A DNA stretch of 64,000 nucleotides from NCBI RefSeq assembly GCF_024704835.1, contig NZ_JAMXBE010000015.1, positions 92,500 through 156,499 on the forward strand, given 5' to 3'. Positions 53,515 through 62,767 of the stretch are shown piece after piece (position 1 is the stretch's first letter; each line of letters starts with the position of its first letter). The notes below the pieces were generated by a model. It ran no database searches and was not told the origin of the DNA. It saw only the letters and a list, made by a program, of their open reading frames with translations. The translations under genes were made by a program, and so were the position numbers. Origin of the DNA: Parapedobacter tibetensis (GTDB lineage Bacteria > Bacteroidota > Bacteroidia > Sphingobacteriales > Sphingobacteriaceae).

Positions 53515-56127
53515 TTAAAACTTAAAATTGTAAGAAACACTGGGAATGATGCCAAAGATGGAAAGCCGGGTCGCCTCGTTGATGCCCGTCTCCTCATTGG
53601 TCGCAAACTGGATGGAAGCTGCATTCATCCGGTTGTAAACATTATAAATACTGAACACCCACTCACCTTGCCAGCGTTTTTTCCGGTTAGGTTTGGGAAC
53701 GAATGTGGCAGCCACATCCAAGTGGTGATAGATAGGCAGTCGGTTATTGTTCCGTGCGCCGTAATTGGGAATGGTGATCTCCCCGAGCTGGTACTGTCCG
53801 TCGGGAAAGGTAACCGGCTGTCCGGATTGCAAGGTGAAATTGGCCGCAAACGACCACTTGTCACTCAGTTCGTAAACACTGGTAATGACCAGGTCGTGCA
53901 GCTTGTCATACGGCGACAAGTACCATTCGCCGTTGGCAATCCCCGATTCCTCAGGCGTGTGGCCGGGTGTCCGCTGCTCAGCGCGCGATAACGTGTAGGC
54001 AACCCATCCGGTGAGTCGCCCGGTATTTTTGCGAAGCAGGAACTCCCACCCCATCGAGCGGGCCTCCCCGTTGAGGATCACCTGTTCGATATTGTTGTTG
54101 GCAATCAGTTTGGCGCCGTCCACGTAGTCGATGCGGTTTTGGACGCTTTTGTAGAACGCTTCGGTCTCAATGGTATAGGCATTGTCTGCGAAGTTTTTGA
54201 AATAGCCCAGCGCCACCTGATCCAGCAATTGTGGTTGGACAAACGGCCCGCTGGGCGTCCAGACGTTGATCGGTGTGGGCGACTGGGTGTTGGCCAGCAG
54301 GTGCAGGTACTGCGTCATTCGATTGTAGCTGGCCTTCAGTGAGGTGTTGTCATCCAGCGCATACGACAACCCGACCCTCGGCTCCAGGTTGTTGAACGAA
54401 GCAATTTGCTCCCCGTGGCCATAGTGCGTGGCCCCGGTGGGTACCCCGCTTTCGTAAATCCCGAACACCGGGTTGAAGACCACAGCCTGATTGTTTTCAT
54501 ACTGGTTGACGATCTCCCGACCGTACCGGTAAAACAGGCTGTAGCGCAGGCCATACCGGACGGAAAGCTTTTCCGAAAGCGTGTGTTCCACATCGATGTA
54601 CGCCGAAGGTTCCAGGGCATACTTTTTATCCAATTGCGTGAAATTGATGATCGATGCGGGGCCGCTGGGCTCCAGCGTGCCGGGGTTGAAATCGTAATAC
54701 ACGGCATTAGCCCCGTACTGCAGACTGAGATCACTAGAAAAGCGGTGCGAAAAATCGTATTTCACCCCATAGCTTTCAATGGCATTGTCCCAGATAAAAT
54801 CAGCGAAATCCAGTTCTAGGCCGAAGCGGTAATCACTATAAAACGTGGAGAGGTCGGCCGTCAGGTTATCGGAAAACCGATGCCGCCAGCGCAGGTTGAC
54901 CATTGCGTTTCCGAAGGAGCTGAAAAACAGATCATTGATATCAAACACATCGCGCCCGTAGTAGCCCGACAAATACAGGGAATTGTTCGCGTTGAGCCGG
55001 TAGTTGAGCCTGGTGTTGAGGTCGTAGAAATAGCCGGAACTCTGCTCGCCGGCCAGTTTCAGGAACAGGTGCGCATAGGAGCTCCGCCCCGCGAGCAAGA
55101 ACGACCCCCTGTCTTTTTCGATCGGTCCTTCGACCGTCAGCCTACTGGATATCAATCCGACGCCACCACTTATGCGATAATCGCGGTAATCGCCGGTCTT
55201 TTGATGCGCATCCAGGATGGAGGAAACCCGGCCGCCGAACTTGGAAGGGATGCCGCCTTTGTAGAGCTCCAAACCGCTAAGGGCATCGGCATTGAACACC
55301 GAAAAGAAACCAAACAGATGAGAATCACCATAAATAGGAGCTCCGTCGAGCAACAGCAGGTTCTGGTCTACCGCCCCACCCCGCACATTGAACCCCGAGG
55401 ATCCCTCGCCCGCGTTGGTGACACCCGGCAACTGCATGAGCGATTTGAGCGGGTCGGCCTCACCTAGTACCACCGGTGTGCGTTTTATCTGCTCAATCGA
55501 AAGGCGGTTCATGCTCATCTGCGGCTTTTTGATCTCGGCGATCTGCTTCCGCTTTTCGGTAACCACCACTTCGTCCAGTGTCTCACTATCCGCTGAAAGC
55601 GTGTAGTTTTTCACCACATTGTCATGGAGCCAAACCTGCTCTCCCGTATCCAGATAGCCCATATGGCTGATTTGTAGTGTATAGTGTCCATCAGGCAGAC
55701 GGACGGAAAATCGTCCGTTTTCATCGGCAGAGACGGAAGAACGCCTTTCTTTAATGGAAACATTGGCACCCGGCAGCGGACGGCCCTGCTCGTTGGAAAC
55801 GACGCCGGACAACGTATAGGTTTCCTGCCTATTGCTGGGAATAGGTTTTACGGTAATGTTCTGGCCCCGGCGGCCGAACGTATAACCCGACTTTCTTTCC
55901 AGTTCGGTAAGCGTCGCTTCGATGTTGTTTGGAGCGATGGTGATGCTGAATCCCATCTTTCCCGAGATGTCCAGCTTGTTGTCGTAGGCAAATTTATAGT
56001 CGCTGTGGGCTTCAATCGTCTTGAAGAGCTGTTGAAGACTGGGGTTATTCAGGGTGATGCTGTTTTTCTGTGCTCGGCTGGGGCTTAAAAACATGAGAGA
56101 AAACAGGCAGATAAAACTAAATTTCAT
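53515..56127 (-). CDS. TonB-dependent receptor with STN and CarboxypepD_reg domains
   Basis: The 870-residue protein has a signal peptide. An STN (secretin/TonB short N-terminal) domain follows, FKTIEAHSDYKFAYDNKLDISG ... LTELERKSGYTFGRRGQNITVKP (about 25-95). Next come a CarboxypepD_reg-like sandwich (SGVVSNEQGRPLPGANVSI) and a plug domain with VVTEKRKQIAEIKKPQMSMNRLSIEQIKRTPVVLGEADPLKSLMQLPGV, the TonB-receptor plug core. The beta-barrel ends with SVSYNFKF. The STN domain signals to the FecR/FecI pair encoded upstream. The DUF4249 lipoprotein is the likely partner. The substrate is unknown. Confidence 0.93.
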   Translation of the reverse strand: MKFSFICLFSLMFLSPSRAQKNSITLNNPSLQQLFKTIEAHSDYKFAYDNKLDISGKMGFSITIAPNNIEATLTELERKSGYTFGRRGQNITVKPIPSNRQETYTLSGVVSNEQGRPLPGANVSIKERRSSVSADENGRFSVRLPDGHYTLQISHMGYLDTGEQVWLHDNVVKNYTLSADSETLDEVVVTEKRKQIAEIKKPQMSMNRLSIEQIKRTPVVLGEADPLKSLMQLPGVTNAGEGSSGFNVRGGAVDQNLLLLDGAPIYGDSHLFGFFSVFNADALSGLELYKGGIPSKFGGRVSSILDAHQKTGDYRDYRISGGVGLISSRLTVEGPIEKDRGSFLLAGRSSYAHLFLKLAGEQSSGYFYDLNTRLNYRLNANNSLYLSGYYGRDVFDINDLFFSSFGNAMVNLRWRHRFSDNLTADLSTFYSDYRFGLELDFADFIWDNAIESYGVKYDFSHRFSSDLSLQYGANAVYYDFNPGTLEPSGPASIINFTQLDKKYALEPSAYIDVEHTLSEKLSVRYGLRYSLFYRYGREIVNQYENNQAVVFNPVFGIYESGVPTGATHYGHGEQIASFNNLEPRVGLSYALDDNTSLKASYNRMTQYLHLLANTQSPTPINVWTPSGPFVQPQLLDQVALGYFKNFADNAYTIETEAFYKSVQNRIDYVDGAKLIANNNIEQVILNGEARSMGWEFLLRKNTGRLTGWVAYTLSRAEQRTPGHTPEESGIANGEWYLSPYDKLHDLVITSVYELSDKWSFAANFTLQSGQPVTFPDGQYQLGEITIPNYGARNNNRLPIYHHLDVAATFVPKPNRKKRWQGEWVFSIYNVYNRMNAASIQFATNEETGINEATRLSIFGIIPSVSYNFKF

Positions 56128-56173
56128 TTTTTACGTACTTGGACTATGATGGATAATTTTTCGGCAATTCTAT

Positions 56174-57037
56174 TTATTGTTTGTGCGTGAGTCCGATTTC
56201 CTTTCGTAGGGTGTCGGTGTGGGAGCCCATATCGTAAATCGTGGTGATGGTCTTGATGATATTGTCCAACGGTTCATTTTTGCGTACACGCATGGTTACC
56301 CTTTCCTCGAGCATCCCGGAGTCGCCGGTTACTGTATAACCATAGACCTTTTGTATATAGGATGCGATTTCCGCAAGGCTTGCCTTTTCAAAATCGACGT
56401 ATAGCGGTGCGGCACGTCGTTGGGTACGGAAGCGGAGCACCTCGACTTTTGCACCGCGGCACACAAAGAGTTCGCCCGGTGACAGCACCCAATCCTGCTC
56501 CATGCCTTCCACTTCCATTTTTACGCTTCCTTCATACAGTGCCACTTCGATGCTCCCATCGACGAGGCTTTTCACATTGAACGAGGTACCCAGCACTATG
56601 GTCGTGGTGCGATTACTGACCACACTGAACGGAGCGTGTTCGTTTTTTGCGACTTCAAAGTAAGCCTCGCCTTCCAGTTTCAGGGTTCTATTCTGATGGA
56701 AGTTTTCCGCATATTGTAGCTTCGAGCCGGGTAACAGGTTGACGACAGATTGATCGGGCAGGGTAAACGGATGGATGGTGCTTTCCGTGTTTTCCACTGA
56801 CCGGAAATCGCACTCGGATCCGGCATTGATCACCAGTTGCATGGAAGCAACCAGCAATATCACTGCGACTGCGGCGGCAGCGAAATGTCTCCAATGGGTT
56901 TTCAGCGAGAAGACCTTTGCAGGCTTTTTGTCAAAGGCTTTGGCGGCGAAGCGTTCCCAGGAGGTTTCTGCCTCCTCCTGCCGCTGCGCGGGGTAATCGG
57001 CGCGCCAAAGTCTATTGAGGTATTCTTTCAATTTCAT
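56174..57037 (-). CDS. FecR-family anti-sigma factor
   Basis: The 287-residue protein has a cytoplasmic N-terminus that binds the sigma factor, one transmembrane helix (about 50-69, FAAAAVAVILLVASMQLVI) and a periplasmic FecR domain. The domain contains LPDQSVVNLLPGSKLQYAENFHQNRTLKLEGEAYFEV and GTSFNVKSLVDGSIEVALYEGSV. A C-terminal STN-contacting part, YVDFEKASLAEIASYIQKVYGYTV, follows. It links ligand binding by the STN receptor to the ECF sigma factor. Its 5' end overlaps the small gene at 57012-57266. Confidence 0.92.
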   Translation of the reverse strand: MKLKEYLNRLWRADYPAQRQEEAETSWERFAAKAFDKKPAKVFSLKTHWRHFAAAAVAVILLVASMQLVINAGSECDFRSVENTESTIHPFTLPDQSVVNLLPGSKLQYAENFHQNRTLKLEGEAYFEVAKNEHAPFSVVSNRTTTIVLGTSFNVKSLVDGSIEVALYEGSVKMEVEGMEQDWVLSPGELFVCRGAKVEVLRFRTQRRAAPLYVDFEKASLAEIASYIQKVYGYTVTGDSGMLEERVTMRVRKNEPLDNIIKTITTIYDMGSHTDTLRKEIGLTHKQ

Positions 57038-57266
57038 AGCTCAAGGTTGCTCTACTGTACAATAACTTACATGAATATCCATTTGCATCCAAAAACCGGA
57101 TTACCTGTTCAGCAATCCCGCCTTCGGATTCGATGCGCAGAATTTTGTCAACGTCTTCCAGATCGAATGTGACCCTGCCGTCCGCGACCATGGGCTTCAG
57201 CGATTTCGAAAGGGCTTCAGCCTGCCCGGAATCGGACACGTCGGTCTTGAAAATTTCAACTACCAT
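57012..57266 (-). CDS. Small unclassified alpha/beta protein between sigma and anti-sigma genes
   Basis: From the ATG at 57266 the product has 84 residues: VVEIFKTDVSDSGQAEALSKSLKPMVADGRVTFDLEDVDKILRIESEGGIAEQVIRFLDANGYSCKLL. The beta-alpha-beta-beta-alpha-beta pattern resembles a ferredoxin-like/heavy-metal-associated fold, but without a CxxC motif. Similar small proteins occur in Bacteroidota with no known function. It overlaps fecR by 26 bp and lies after the sigma factor gene. Its presence between sigma and anti-sigma is unusual. No function is assigned. Confidence 0.55.
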   Translation of the reverse strand: MVVEIFKTDVSDSGQAEALSKSLKPMVADGRVTFDLEDVDKILRIESEGGIAEQVIRFLDANGYSCKLLYSRATLSYEIERIPQ

Positions 57267-57385
57267 ATCAATTTTGATTATTCTTACGAACACCTGACAA
57301 CCGGGATTTGAAAAGTTCCCAATCGCTTGTTGAAATTTAATGATTTATTAACATAGGTTCCTCCTGGAGCTATAGGTTGAACCCG

Positions 57386-57946
57386 TTATCGCTCCCAAGA
57401 CGAAGCTTCGTTTCGGGCGTTCTCTTTTAAAAACTTGGTGGCCAGGTAAAGGTGATTGGCAATGGTTTTGGGTGAAAGTCCGGTAAGCGCCTCGATTTCC
57501 TTGTAGGAGTGACCATTTATCTTGTGCAAGATAAAAATCTGCTCCTGTTTTTCCGGAAGCTTTTTTATAAGCCTTTCGAGGGTGGCGCGGCGCGCTGTTT
57601 CCAACGCCTCACCAGAGGTGTTTTCATCGGCTTCCAAAAAGAAATCGAACGTGTCTGTGGCCATATTTCGCTTTTCCTTTTTGATATGGTTCAGGATAAT
57701 GTTCTTGCATATCACGAAGAGCTGTTTATCCAGCAAGACACCCTCTTTGAGCAGTTCCCGATTTTTATACAGCTTCAGGAATGTTTCGTGCACAAAATCT
57801 TCGGGGGATAGCAAGCTGAAGTTGAACTTTCTTCCGATCCCGATAAGCTTGGGATAATACCGTAAATACAGTTCTTTGTACACGGTCTGATCGCCCGTTT
57901 TTAGTTTTTTTATAAATGCCGTATTGTTGTTGGGGTTCTGTTGCAT
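57386..57946 (-). CDS. ECF sigma factor (FecI-like)
   Basis: The 186-residue protein has region 2 (YKELYLRYYPKLIGIGRKF, LSPEDFVHETFLKLY) and region 4 (LPEKQEQIFILHKINGHSYKEIEALTGLSPKTIANHLYLATKFLK). It drives the fecR-receptor-DUF4249 operon downstream, as in other FecI/FecR/STN modules. The 92-bp gap before the small gene holds no reading frame. The promoter lies in the GC-richer stretch to the right. The upstream interval 57947-58613 contains only gene fragments (next entries). Confidence 0.92.
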   Translation of the reverse strand: MQQNPNNNTAFIKKLKTGDQTVYKELYLRYYPKLIGIGRKFNFSLLSPEDFVHETFLKLYKNRELLKEGVLLDKQLFVICKNIILNHIKKEKRNMATDTFDFFLEADENTSGEALETARRATLERLIKKLPEKQEQIFILHKINGHSYKEIEALTGLSPKTIANHLYLATKFLKENARNEASSWER

Positions 57947-58090
57947 GCCTGATGGATATTACCCATTTCATTGACACAAATAGGCTGCGAAAGTTACGGA
58001 CTTTTTTTCTGTATACCTTCCTTCGCCGCTTGTCGGGTGCACGACCAAGAGACGTTTTCGAATCCCGTGTTTGGCAGACACGCTTTAACA

Positions 58091-58195
58091 TTACCTAAAG
58101 ACTTTTGGCGATAAACCGAATTTTGCCTTGAATAGCCGGGGGAAATAGTACGGCGAATCGAATCCGGTTTGGTAGCCTATTTCCTTGATGGTCAT
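58091..58195 (-). pseudogene. C-terminal fragment of an AraC-family regulator
   Basis: The minus strand reads MTIKEIGYQTGFDSPYYFPRLFKAKFGLSPKVFR and then stops. This is the second helix-turn-helix of an AraC regulator, complete with the G-F-x-x-x-x-Y-F-x-R-x-F-K signature and SP motif. An in-frame TAA lies just upstream (TAA-TGC-ACC-AAC), so the rest of the gene is missing. It joins the broken amidotransferase start immediately upstream. Confidence 0.65.
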
Positions 58196-58216
58196 GTTGG
58201 TGCATTACCGTCCGTG

Positions 58217-58264
58217 TTATCCAAGTCCGCGTGCTGAGGTAAGGATCATCAATAGCTTTTTCAT
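58217..58264 (-). pseudogene. N-terminal fragment resembling a DJ-1/PfpI-type amidotransferase
   Basis: From the ATG at 58264 the frame reads MKKLLMILTSARGLG and stops. The usual start of DJ-1/PfpI (class I glutamine amidotransferase-like) proteins is M-K-K-x-L-M-V-L-T-S. A one-base shift continues into NTDGNAPT, which also fits the family. The fragment is directly followed by the AraC fragment on the same strand, so the two were probably joined by a deletion. The 343 bp from 58271 to 58613 hold no further gene I can identify. Confidence 0.45.
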
Positions 58265-58613
58265 ATCCAAGTGAGCATCAAAAAAGGTGCAATGTTTGAC
58301 CCGATCGAGAAAGGTTACCATAATTTAACAAATCTGCAACCGATAACGATAATTTCAGGCTTTTCGCTGGCCAGGGCACTGCCATTGTTTCCGTTTTCAG
58401 CTTCCTTGAGGCTCGTTCCACCGCAGCGTCACCAAAAAGCTGGCACACCATACGCGGCTTCCTTTGTTACCGCTCAGGGGCATTTAATTAGTTCTTGCAC
58501 CGTCATCGTGTTGACCAAAGGACACAAATATCGAAGCAGTATTAAGCAGCCACTTTTATTTTACTTAACCTTAACGATACATTCCATTAATCTCAAATTG
58601 GGATTATTGTACT

Positions 58614-59732
58614 ATGGTATCTTTCTTGTTGCTGGCGTGCTTCCAACTGTTGATTTTCGTTTTCATCCTGCTTAAATTCCCGTTGAAGGAAGGAAGCGAC
58701 CGGTTCCTGCTGTTGATCGCCATCGGCGGCACGCTGGCCTTGCTGTCCAAACTGGTTTTCTACCAGCTGGACGTCAATGCGGACAATAACCTGCTGTATA
58801 CCATCTCTTCCACACTGTGTTTCGCGGCAATGTCCCACCTTTTCAGCGTGGAGGTTTTCACCGGCAAGCGGTCCAAGGTGATCACCATCGTCCTGCACCT
58901 TGTCCCCTATGGCTTTTCGCTGTGTTATTTCGGCTACGAGGTCATCCGGATCTCCGGCGGCCCCCTTATGGACTTGCAGGAAATCAGGCTGGTGGCTGCC
59001 GTTGAGAATTACATGCGCACGGTATCGCTCCTGATCTATTTGGCACTCGACCTCCGCCTATTCATCCTCCACCGACAAGCCGTGCAGGCCAGGTACCGGA
59101 CCGTGAACGGCAGCCTGTCCCTCTACTTCACCGTCCACAAGCTATTGCTCCTGCTGTTGATTGGGGTATCCATGCTCAATTCCGTGCAGGTTAATGGGAC
59201 CATCCTGTTCCTCGGCCTGATTTCCATGCCGGTGGTGGTCTTTGCCATCATGCATTACAAGATCTTCGTGGGCATGAAAGCGGCCCTCGAGGAGAAAGAC
59301 GGGCGGCAATTGGATTTCCTGTCCAGAAGCAATGCTTCCAAATACGCAAAATCCAACCCCGATGACGAGCGGTACGAGGAATACAAGGCCCGGATCCTTA
59401 GTTACCTAGAACGCGAAAAACCTTTTCTCGACCTCGATTTCTCGCTCCAGCACCTGGCCGAAGCGTTGGACCTTTCCAATCATGATGTTTCCATCACCCT
59501 CAATAGCAGAATGGACACGACATTTTACCAATTGGTCAATACGGCCCGGGTGGAGCACTTTCTCCAGCATAGTGAAGCCGTGCTCCATGGCGAGAAGACC
59601 ATCCTCGCCGCGGCCTACGAAAGCGGCTTCAATTCCAAGTCCACGTTCAACAAATATTTCAAGATGGTGACCGGTGAATCACCGCGCGAATTCCTTAAAC
59701 GTCGTAGCATGGATGATTTAAGGATTTCATAA
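58614..59732 (+). CDS. Membrane-bound AraC-family regulator
   Basis: The 372-residue protein starts directly with hydrophobic helices: about seven segments in residues 1-215, such as SFLLLACFQLLIFVFILL and LLLLLLIGVSML. A cytoplasmic AraC double helix-turn-helix follows (LDFSLQHLAEALDLSNHDVSITLN and ILAAAYESGFNSKSTFNKYFKMVTGESPREFLK). This 7TM-AraC plan is typical of Bacteroidota regulators that sense an extracytoplasmic signal. It lies on the plus strand before the TonB receptor gene at 59873 (140-bp gap), and is its likely regulator. Confidence 0.88.
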   Translation: MVSFLLLACFQLLIFVFILLKFPLKEGSDRFLLLIAIGGTLALLSKLVFYQLDVNADNNLLYTISSTLCFAAMSHLFSVEVFTGKRSKVITIVLHLVPYGFSLCYFGYEVIRISGGPLMDLQEIRLVAAVENYMRTVSLLIYLALDLRLFILHRQAVQARYRTVNGSLSLYFTVHKLLLLLLIGVSMLNSVQVNGTILFLGLISMPVVVFAIMHYKIFVGMKAALEEKDGRQLDFLSRSNASKYAKSNPDDERYEEYKARILSYLEREKPFLDLDFSLQHLAEALDLSNHDVSITLNSRMDTTFYQLVNTARVEHFLQHSEAVLHGEKTILAAAYESGFNSKSTFNKYFKMVTGESPREFLKRRSMDDLRIS

Positions 59733-59872
59733 CAATTACTTAATCAACCACAATATATTGCATGTCAATCAATTACAACTAAACTAATCGCCCGGATGTC
59801 TCTCCCGATTGGCTCGGATGTTTGCTTGCGGGGGTCTTGCCTCCTTTGTACCACAAATCATTCAGTTGTAAC

Positions 59873-62746
59873 ATGAAAACACCGTTATCCTTTTTATTGC
59901 TGTTGCTTGCTACCGTGTTCACGGCGCAAGCGCAGCGCCCCTCGGGCAAAATCATCGGTTCAGTGGCCGATGGAAATGGTAAACTTCCGGGTGCATCCGT
60001 CAAGCTGCTTGGCGTCAATCTTGGCAGAAGCACCGATCTCAATGGCCTGTTTTCCATCGCCAATATCCCCGTGGGCGATTATTCGCTTGCGGTTTCTTAC
60101 ATCGGCTATGAACATCACACGCAACAGGTTTCCATCGCCGCGGGTGAAACAGTCGATCTTGGAACGGTCATGCTCAATAACACATCTGGCACCGCGCTGG
60201 AGGAGGTGACCATTACCGGCACACTGGCCACCAGCCAAGCCAAGGCTTATAACATCCAGAAAGCTTCTTCCGCCATCGTGAACGTTATCGCTTCGGACGT
60301 CATCGGCAAGCTGCCCGACCGGAACGCCGCGGAGGCCGTGCAGCGCATCCAGGGAGTAGCCATCGAACGGGACCATGGCGAGGGCCGTTATGTCACCGTA
60401 CGCGGCACGCCGCTCCAATGGAATTCGACATTGATTAATGGGGATCGCATGCCCACCTCGGAAGGTACTTCCGACAATTCGCAGGGAACACGCACTTCCC
60501 CGCTGGACATCTTTCCCTCGGAGATGATCGAGTATGTGCAGCTGGCCAAGGCCATCACCCCGGATATGGAGGGCGATGCTATCGGCGGATCTGTCAACTT
60601 CATCACGCGTACCGCCCCCGCACAGCGTATTTTGAAAGTGACCGGTGCCGGGGGATACAACAATCAGGCGGAAAAGGGTATATACAGCGGCTCGTTGCTT
60701 TACGGAGACCATTTCTTCGACCGCAAGTTGGGGCTGATGGTGTCGGGTTCCTACTGGCAACGCAATTGGGGGACAGACAACTTCGAAATGGTATACGACC
60801 AGCAGGACCAAGCCGTGAACGAGCTCCAGCTCCGGGATTACATTGGCCAACGACGGACGTACGGAATCAACACAGGCTTGGAGTATAAGGTCAACGCCGA
60901 CCACAAGCTCTTCCTGCGGGGCATATATACCGATTTCCAGGATGACGAAACGGCGTATGAACACCTCTTCAATTTCCCGGAAAGCCAGTTCGACCTGCGC
61001 CGTAGAAGGGGGATCATAGGTATCAATCTATCCGGCGGGGAGCTTGGCGGCAATCACCATAGCACCGGTGGCCGCCTGCAGGTGGACTGGAAGGTATCCA
61101 CCTATACCACCGACATGGAGACCCGCAAACCCAAGGGATCCGAGGCCGCCAGCGGTGTCTACCAGATGGCGTATTTCTCCGCGCCTGTATCGTTCGGCAA
61201 CCTCACTGTAGATGGAAAGAAATACCTGGATATCGATGCACCCGATGGTTATCAGGGGGATCACTATACTCGGGTATTGCCCCATCTGTCCAGTCCGGTC
61301 CCGGCCGAGCAGATGTACCTGTCACAATTGCTGGCTTTGGAGACTGCCAGCTTCGAGCGTGACCGCTCCGCCCAGCTGGACCTGACCCTGCATCCCAGCA
61401 GCAGCCTGCAACTGAAAGTAGGGGGCAAGTACAAAAAAAAATACCTCGAACGGGGGAGCCCGATGGACATCTATGTTCACCTTGGGGCGGCCATGGGCAA
61501 TCCCAGCTACACTTCCAATTACCAAACGGAGTCTTTCCCCAGCCATGGGGGCTTCCTCAGTGAGCTCGATCGGCCTTACGATGGGGTGTTGGTAGACGCC
61601 ATCACCTTGGATCAATTGGACAAGTTGTTTGCGCCGGATGCGTTGGCCGATCCACTCTACTACCACCTGACCATGGACGAAAAGAACCCCGACACCGCGC
61701 CATCCTACTACTCCGGCAATGAAAATGTCGCCGCGGCGTATATCATGGGTGATTATAAGCTGACGGATCAGCTTGCTCTTATTGGCGGGGTGCGCTATGA
61801 GTACACAAAGTTGAAGTATGATGGCAATGAAGTGGTCCGCGGCGGCACTGCAGCGGACCCGACCACTGAAATCAACCCGGTAAGCAACGAAAGCGACTTC
61901 AGTGCCTTCCTGCCCATGCTGCACCTCAAGTATAGCCCGCTTGCTAACCTGAACCTGCGCGCCGCTTACACCCGTACTTTTGCACGGGCAAATTTCGCCG
62001 ACCTCAACCCTACGGAAAGCGTCAACCTGATATTCTCGCCACCCATGATCTCACGGGGAAACATCAGCCTGAAACCCACATTTGCCAACAACTTCGACCT
62101 GATGGGAGAGTATTTCTTCCATGATATCGGCGTGGTCAGCGTGGGGGCTTTCTACAAGCAACTGGAAAATGTCATCTACAGTGCCCAGACCTTCCAGACG
62201 ATCGACGGTGTGCTGTACCGTGTAACGCAACCGGAAAATTCGGAAAGCGGATGGCTGGCGGGCTTCGAGACCGGCATATCCAAGCGATTGTCTTTCCTCC
62301 CCGGATTCTGGGGTGGTTTTGGTGTGGAAGCCAACTACACCTACACCACATCCGAGATGAATGTGCCTCGCTTTGCGGAAGATGGAAACGGCGAAATCGT
62401 CCAGACCATCGCCACCGAAGTGCTGCCCAACCAATCCAAGCACATCTTCAATGCCGCGCTGTTTTATGAGCGCGATGCGCTGATGATCCGTCTGGCGGGC
62501 AACTACAAGGGCGAAGCGCTGGCTTTGGTACAGGGCAATCCGGAAAATTACCGTTGGTATGACCGCAATTTCACCGTGGACGTGTCCGCCTCCTATCGGT
62601 TTAACCGGAAACTAACCCTCTTCCTGGAGGTCAACAACCTGACCAACGAACAGCTGCGCTATTACCAGGGCAACCGCAACCGGCCTGAGCAACTGGAATT
62701 TTATTCCGTTCGGGGGTTGGTGGGACTAAATTACCAATTGTTTTAA
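59873..62746 (+). CDS. Large TonB-dependent receptor
   Basis: From the ATG at 59873 the product has 957 residues. It has a signal peptide (about 1-21, ending FTAQAQ) and a CarboxypepD_reg-like sandwich (GKIIGSVADGNGKLPGASVKLLGVNLGR, then SYIGYEHH). The plug starts IASDVIGKLPDRNAAEAVQRIQGVAIERDHGEGRYVTVRGTPLQWNSTLINGDRMP, the block of the TIGR01782-type TonB receptors. A barrel ending VGLNYQLF follows. A frame upstream from 59822 adds 17 residues, but the signal peptide supports 59873. It is followed after 21 bp by a lipoprotein phosphatase, so the pair may take up products of that enzyme. The substrate is unknown. Confidence 0.92.
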   Translation: MKTPLSFLLLLLATVFTAQAQRPSGKIIGSVADGNGKLPGASVKLLGVNLGRSTDLNGLFSIANIPVGDYSLAVSYIGYEHHTQQVSIAAGETVDLGTVMLNNTSGTALEEVTITGTLATSQAKAYNIQKASSAIVNVIASDVIGKLPDRNAAEAVQRIQGVAIERDHGEGRYVTVRGTPLQWNSTLINGDRMPTSEGTSDNSQGTRTSPLDIFPSEMIEYVQLAKAITPDMEGDAIGGSVNFITRTAPAQRILKVTGAGGYNNQAEKGIYSGSLLYGDHFFDRKLGLMVSGSYWQRNWGTDNFEMVYDQQDQAVNELQLRDYIGQRRTYGINTGLEYKVNADHKLFLRGIYTDFQDDETAYEHLFNFPESQFDLRRRRGIIGINLSGGELGGNHHSTGGRLQVDWKVSTYTTDMETRKPKGSEAASGVYQMAYFSAPVSFGNLTVDGKKYLDIDAPDGYQGDHYTRVLPHLSSPVPAEQMYLSQLLALETASFERDRSAQLDLTLHPSSSLQLKVGGKYKKKYLERGSPMDIYVHLGAAMGNPSYTSNYQTESFPSHGGFLSELDRPYDGVLVDAITLDQLDKLFAPDALADPLYYHLTMDEKNPDTAPSYYSGNENVAAAYIMGDYKLTDQLALIGGVRYEYTKLKYDGNEVVRGGTAADPTTEINPVSNESDFSAFLPMLHLKYSPLANLNLRAAYTRTFARANFADLNPTESVNLIFSPPMISRGNISLKPTFANNFDLMGEYFFHDIGVVSVGAFYKQLENVIYSAQTFQTIDGVLYRVTQPENSESGWLAGFETGISKRLSFLPGFWGGFGVEANYTYTTSEMNVPRFAEDGNGEIVQTIATEVLPNQSKHIFNAALFYERDALMIRLAGNYKGEALALVQGNPENYRWYDRNFTVDVSASYRFNRKLTLFLEVNNLTNEQLRYYQGNRNRPEQLEFYSVRGLVGLNYQLF

Positions 62747-62767
62747 ACAAGCATATATATCAAATCA

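Noticed and set aside
53323..55467. Several plus-strand frames opposite the STN-TonB receptor
   Set aside because: They are antisense shadows in GC-rich DNA without family features.
59960..60964. Long open frame on the minus strand opposite the TonB receptor
   Set aside because: It is a shadow of the GC-rich receptor gene, with no recognisable domain, signal peptide or start context.
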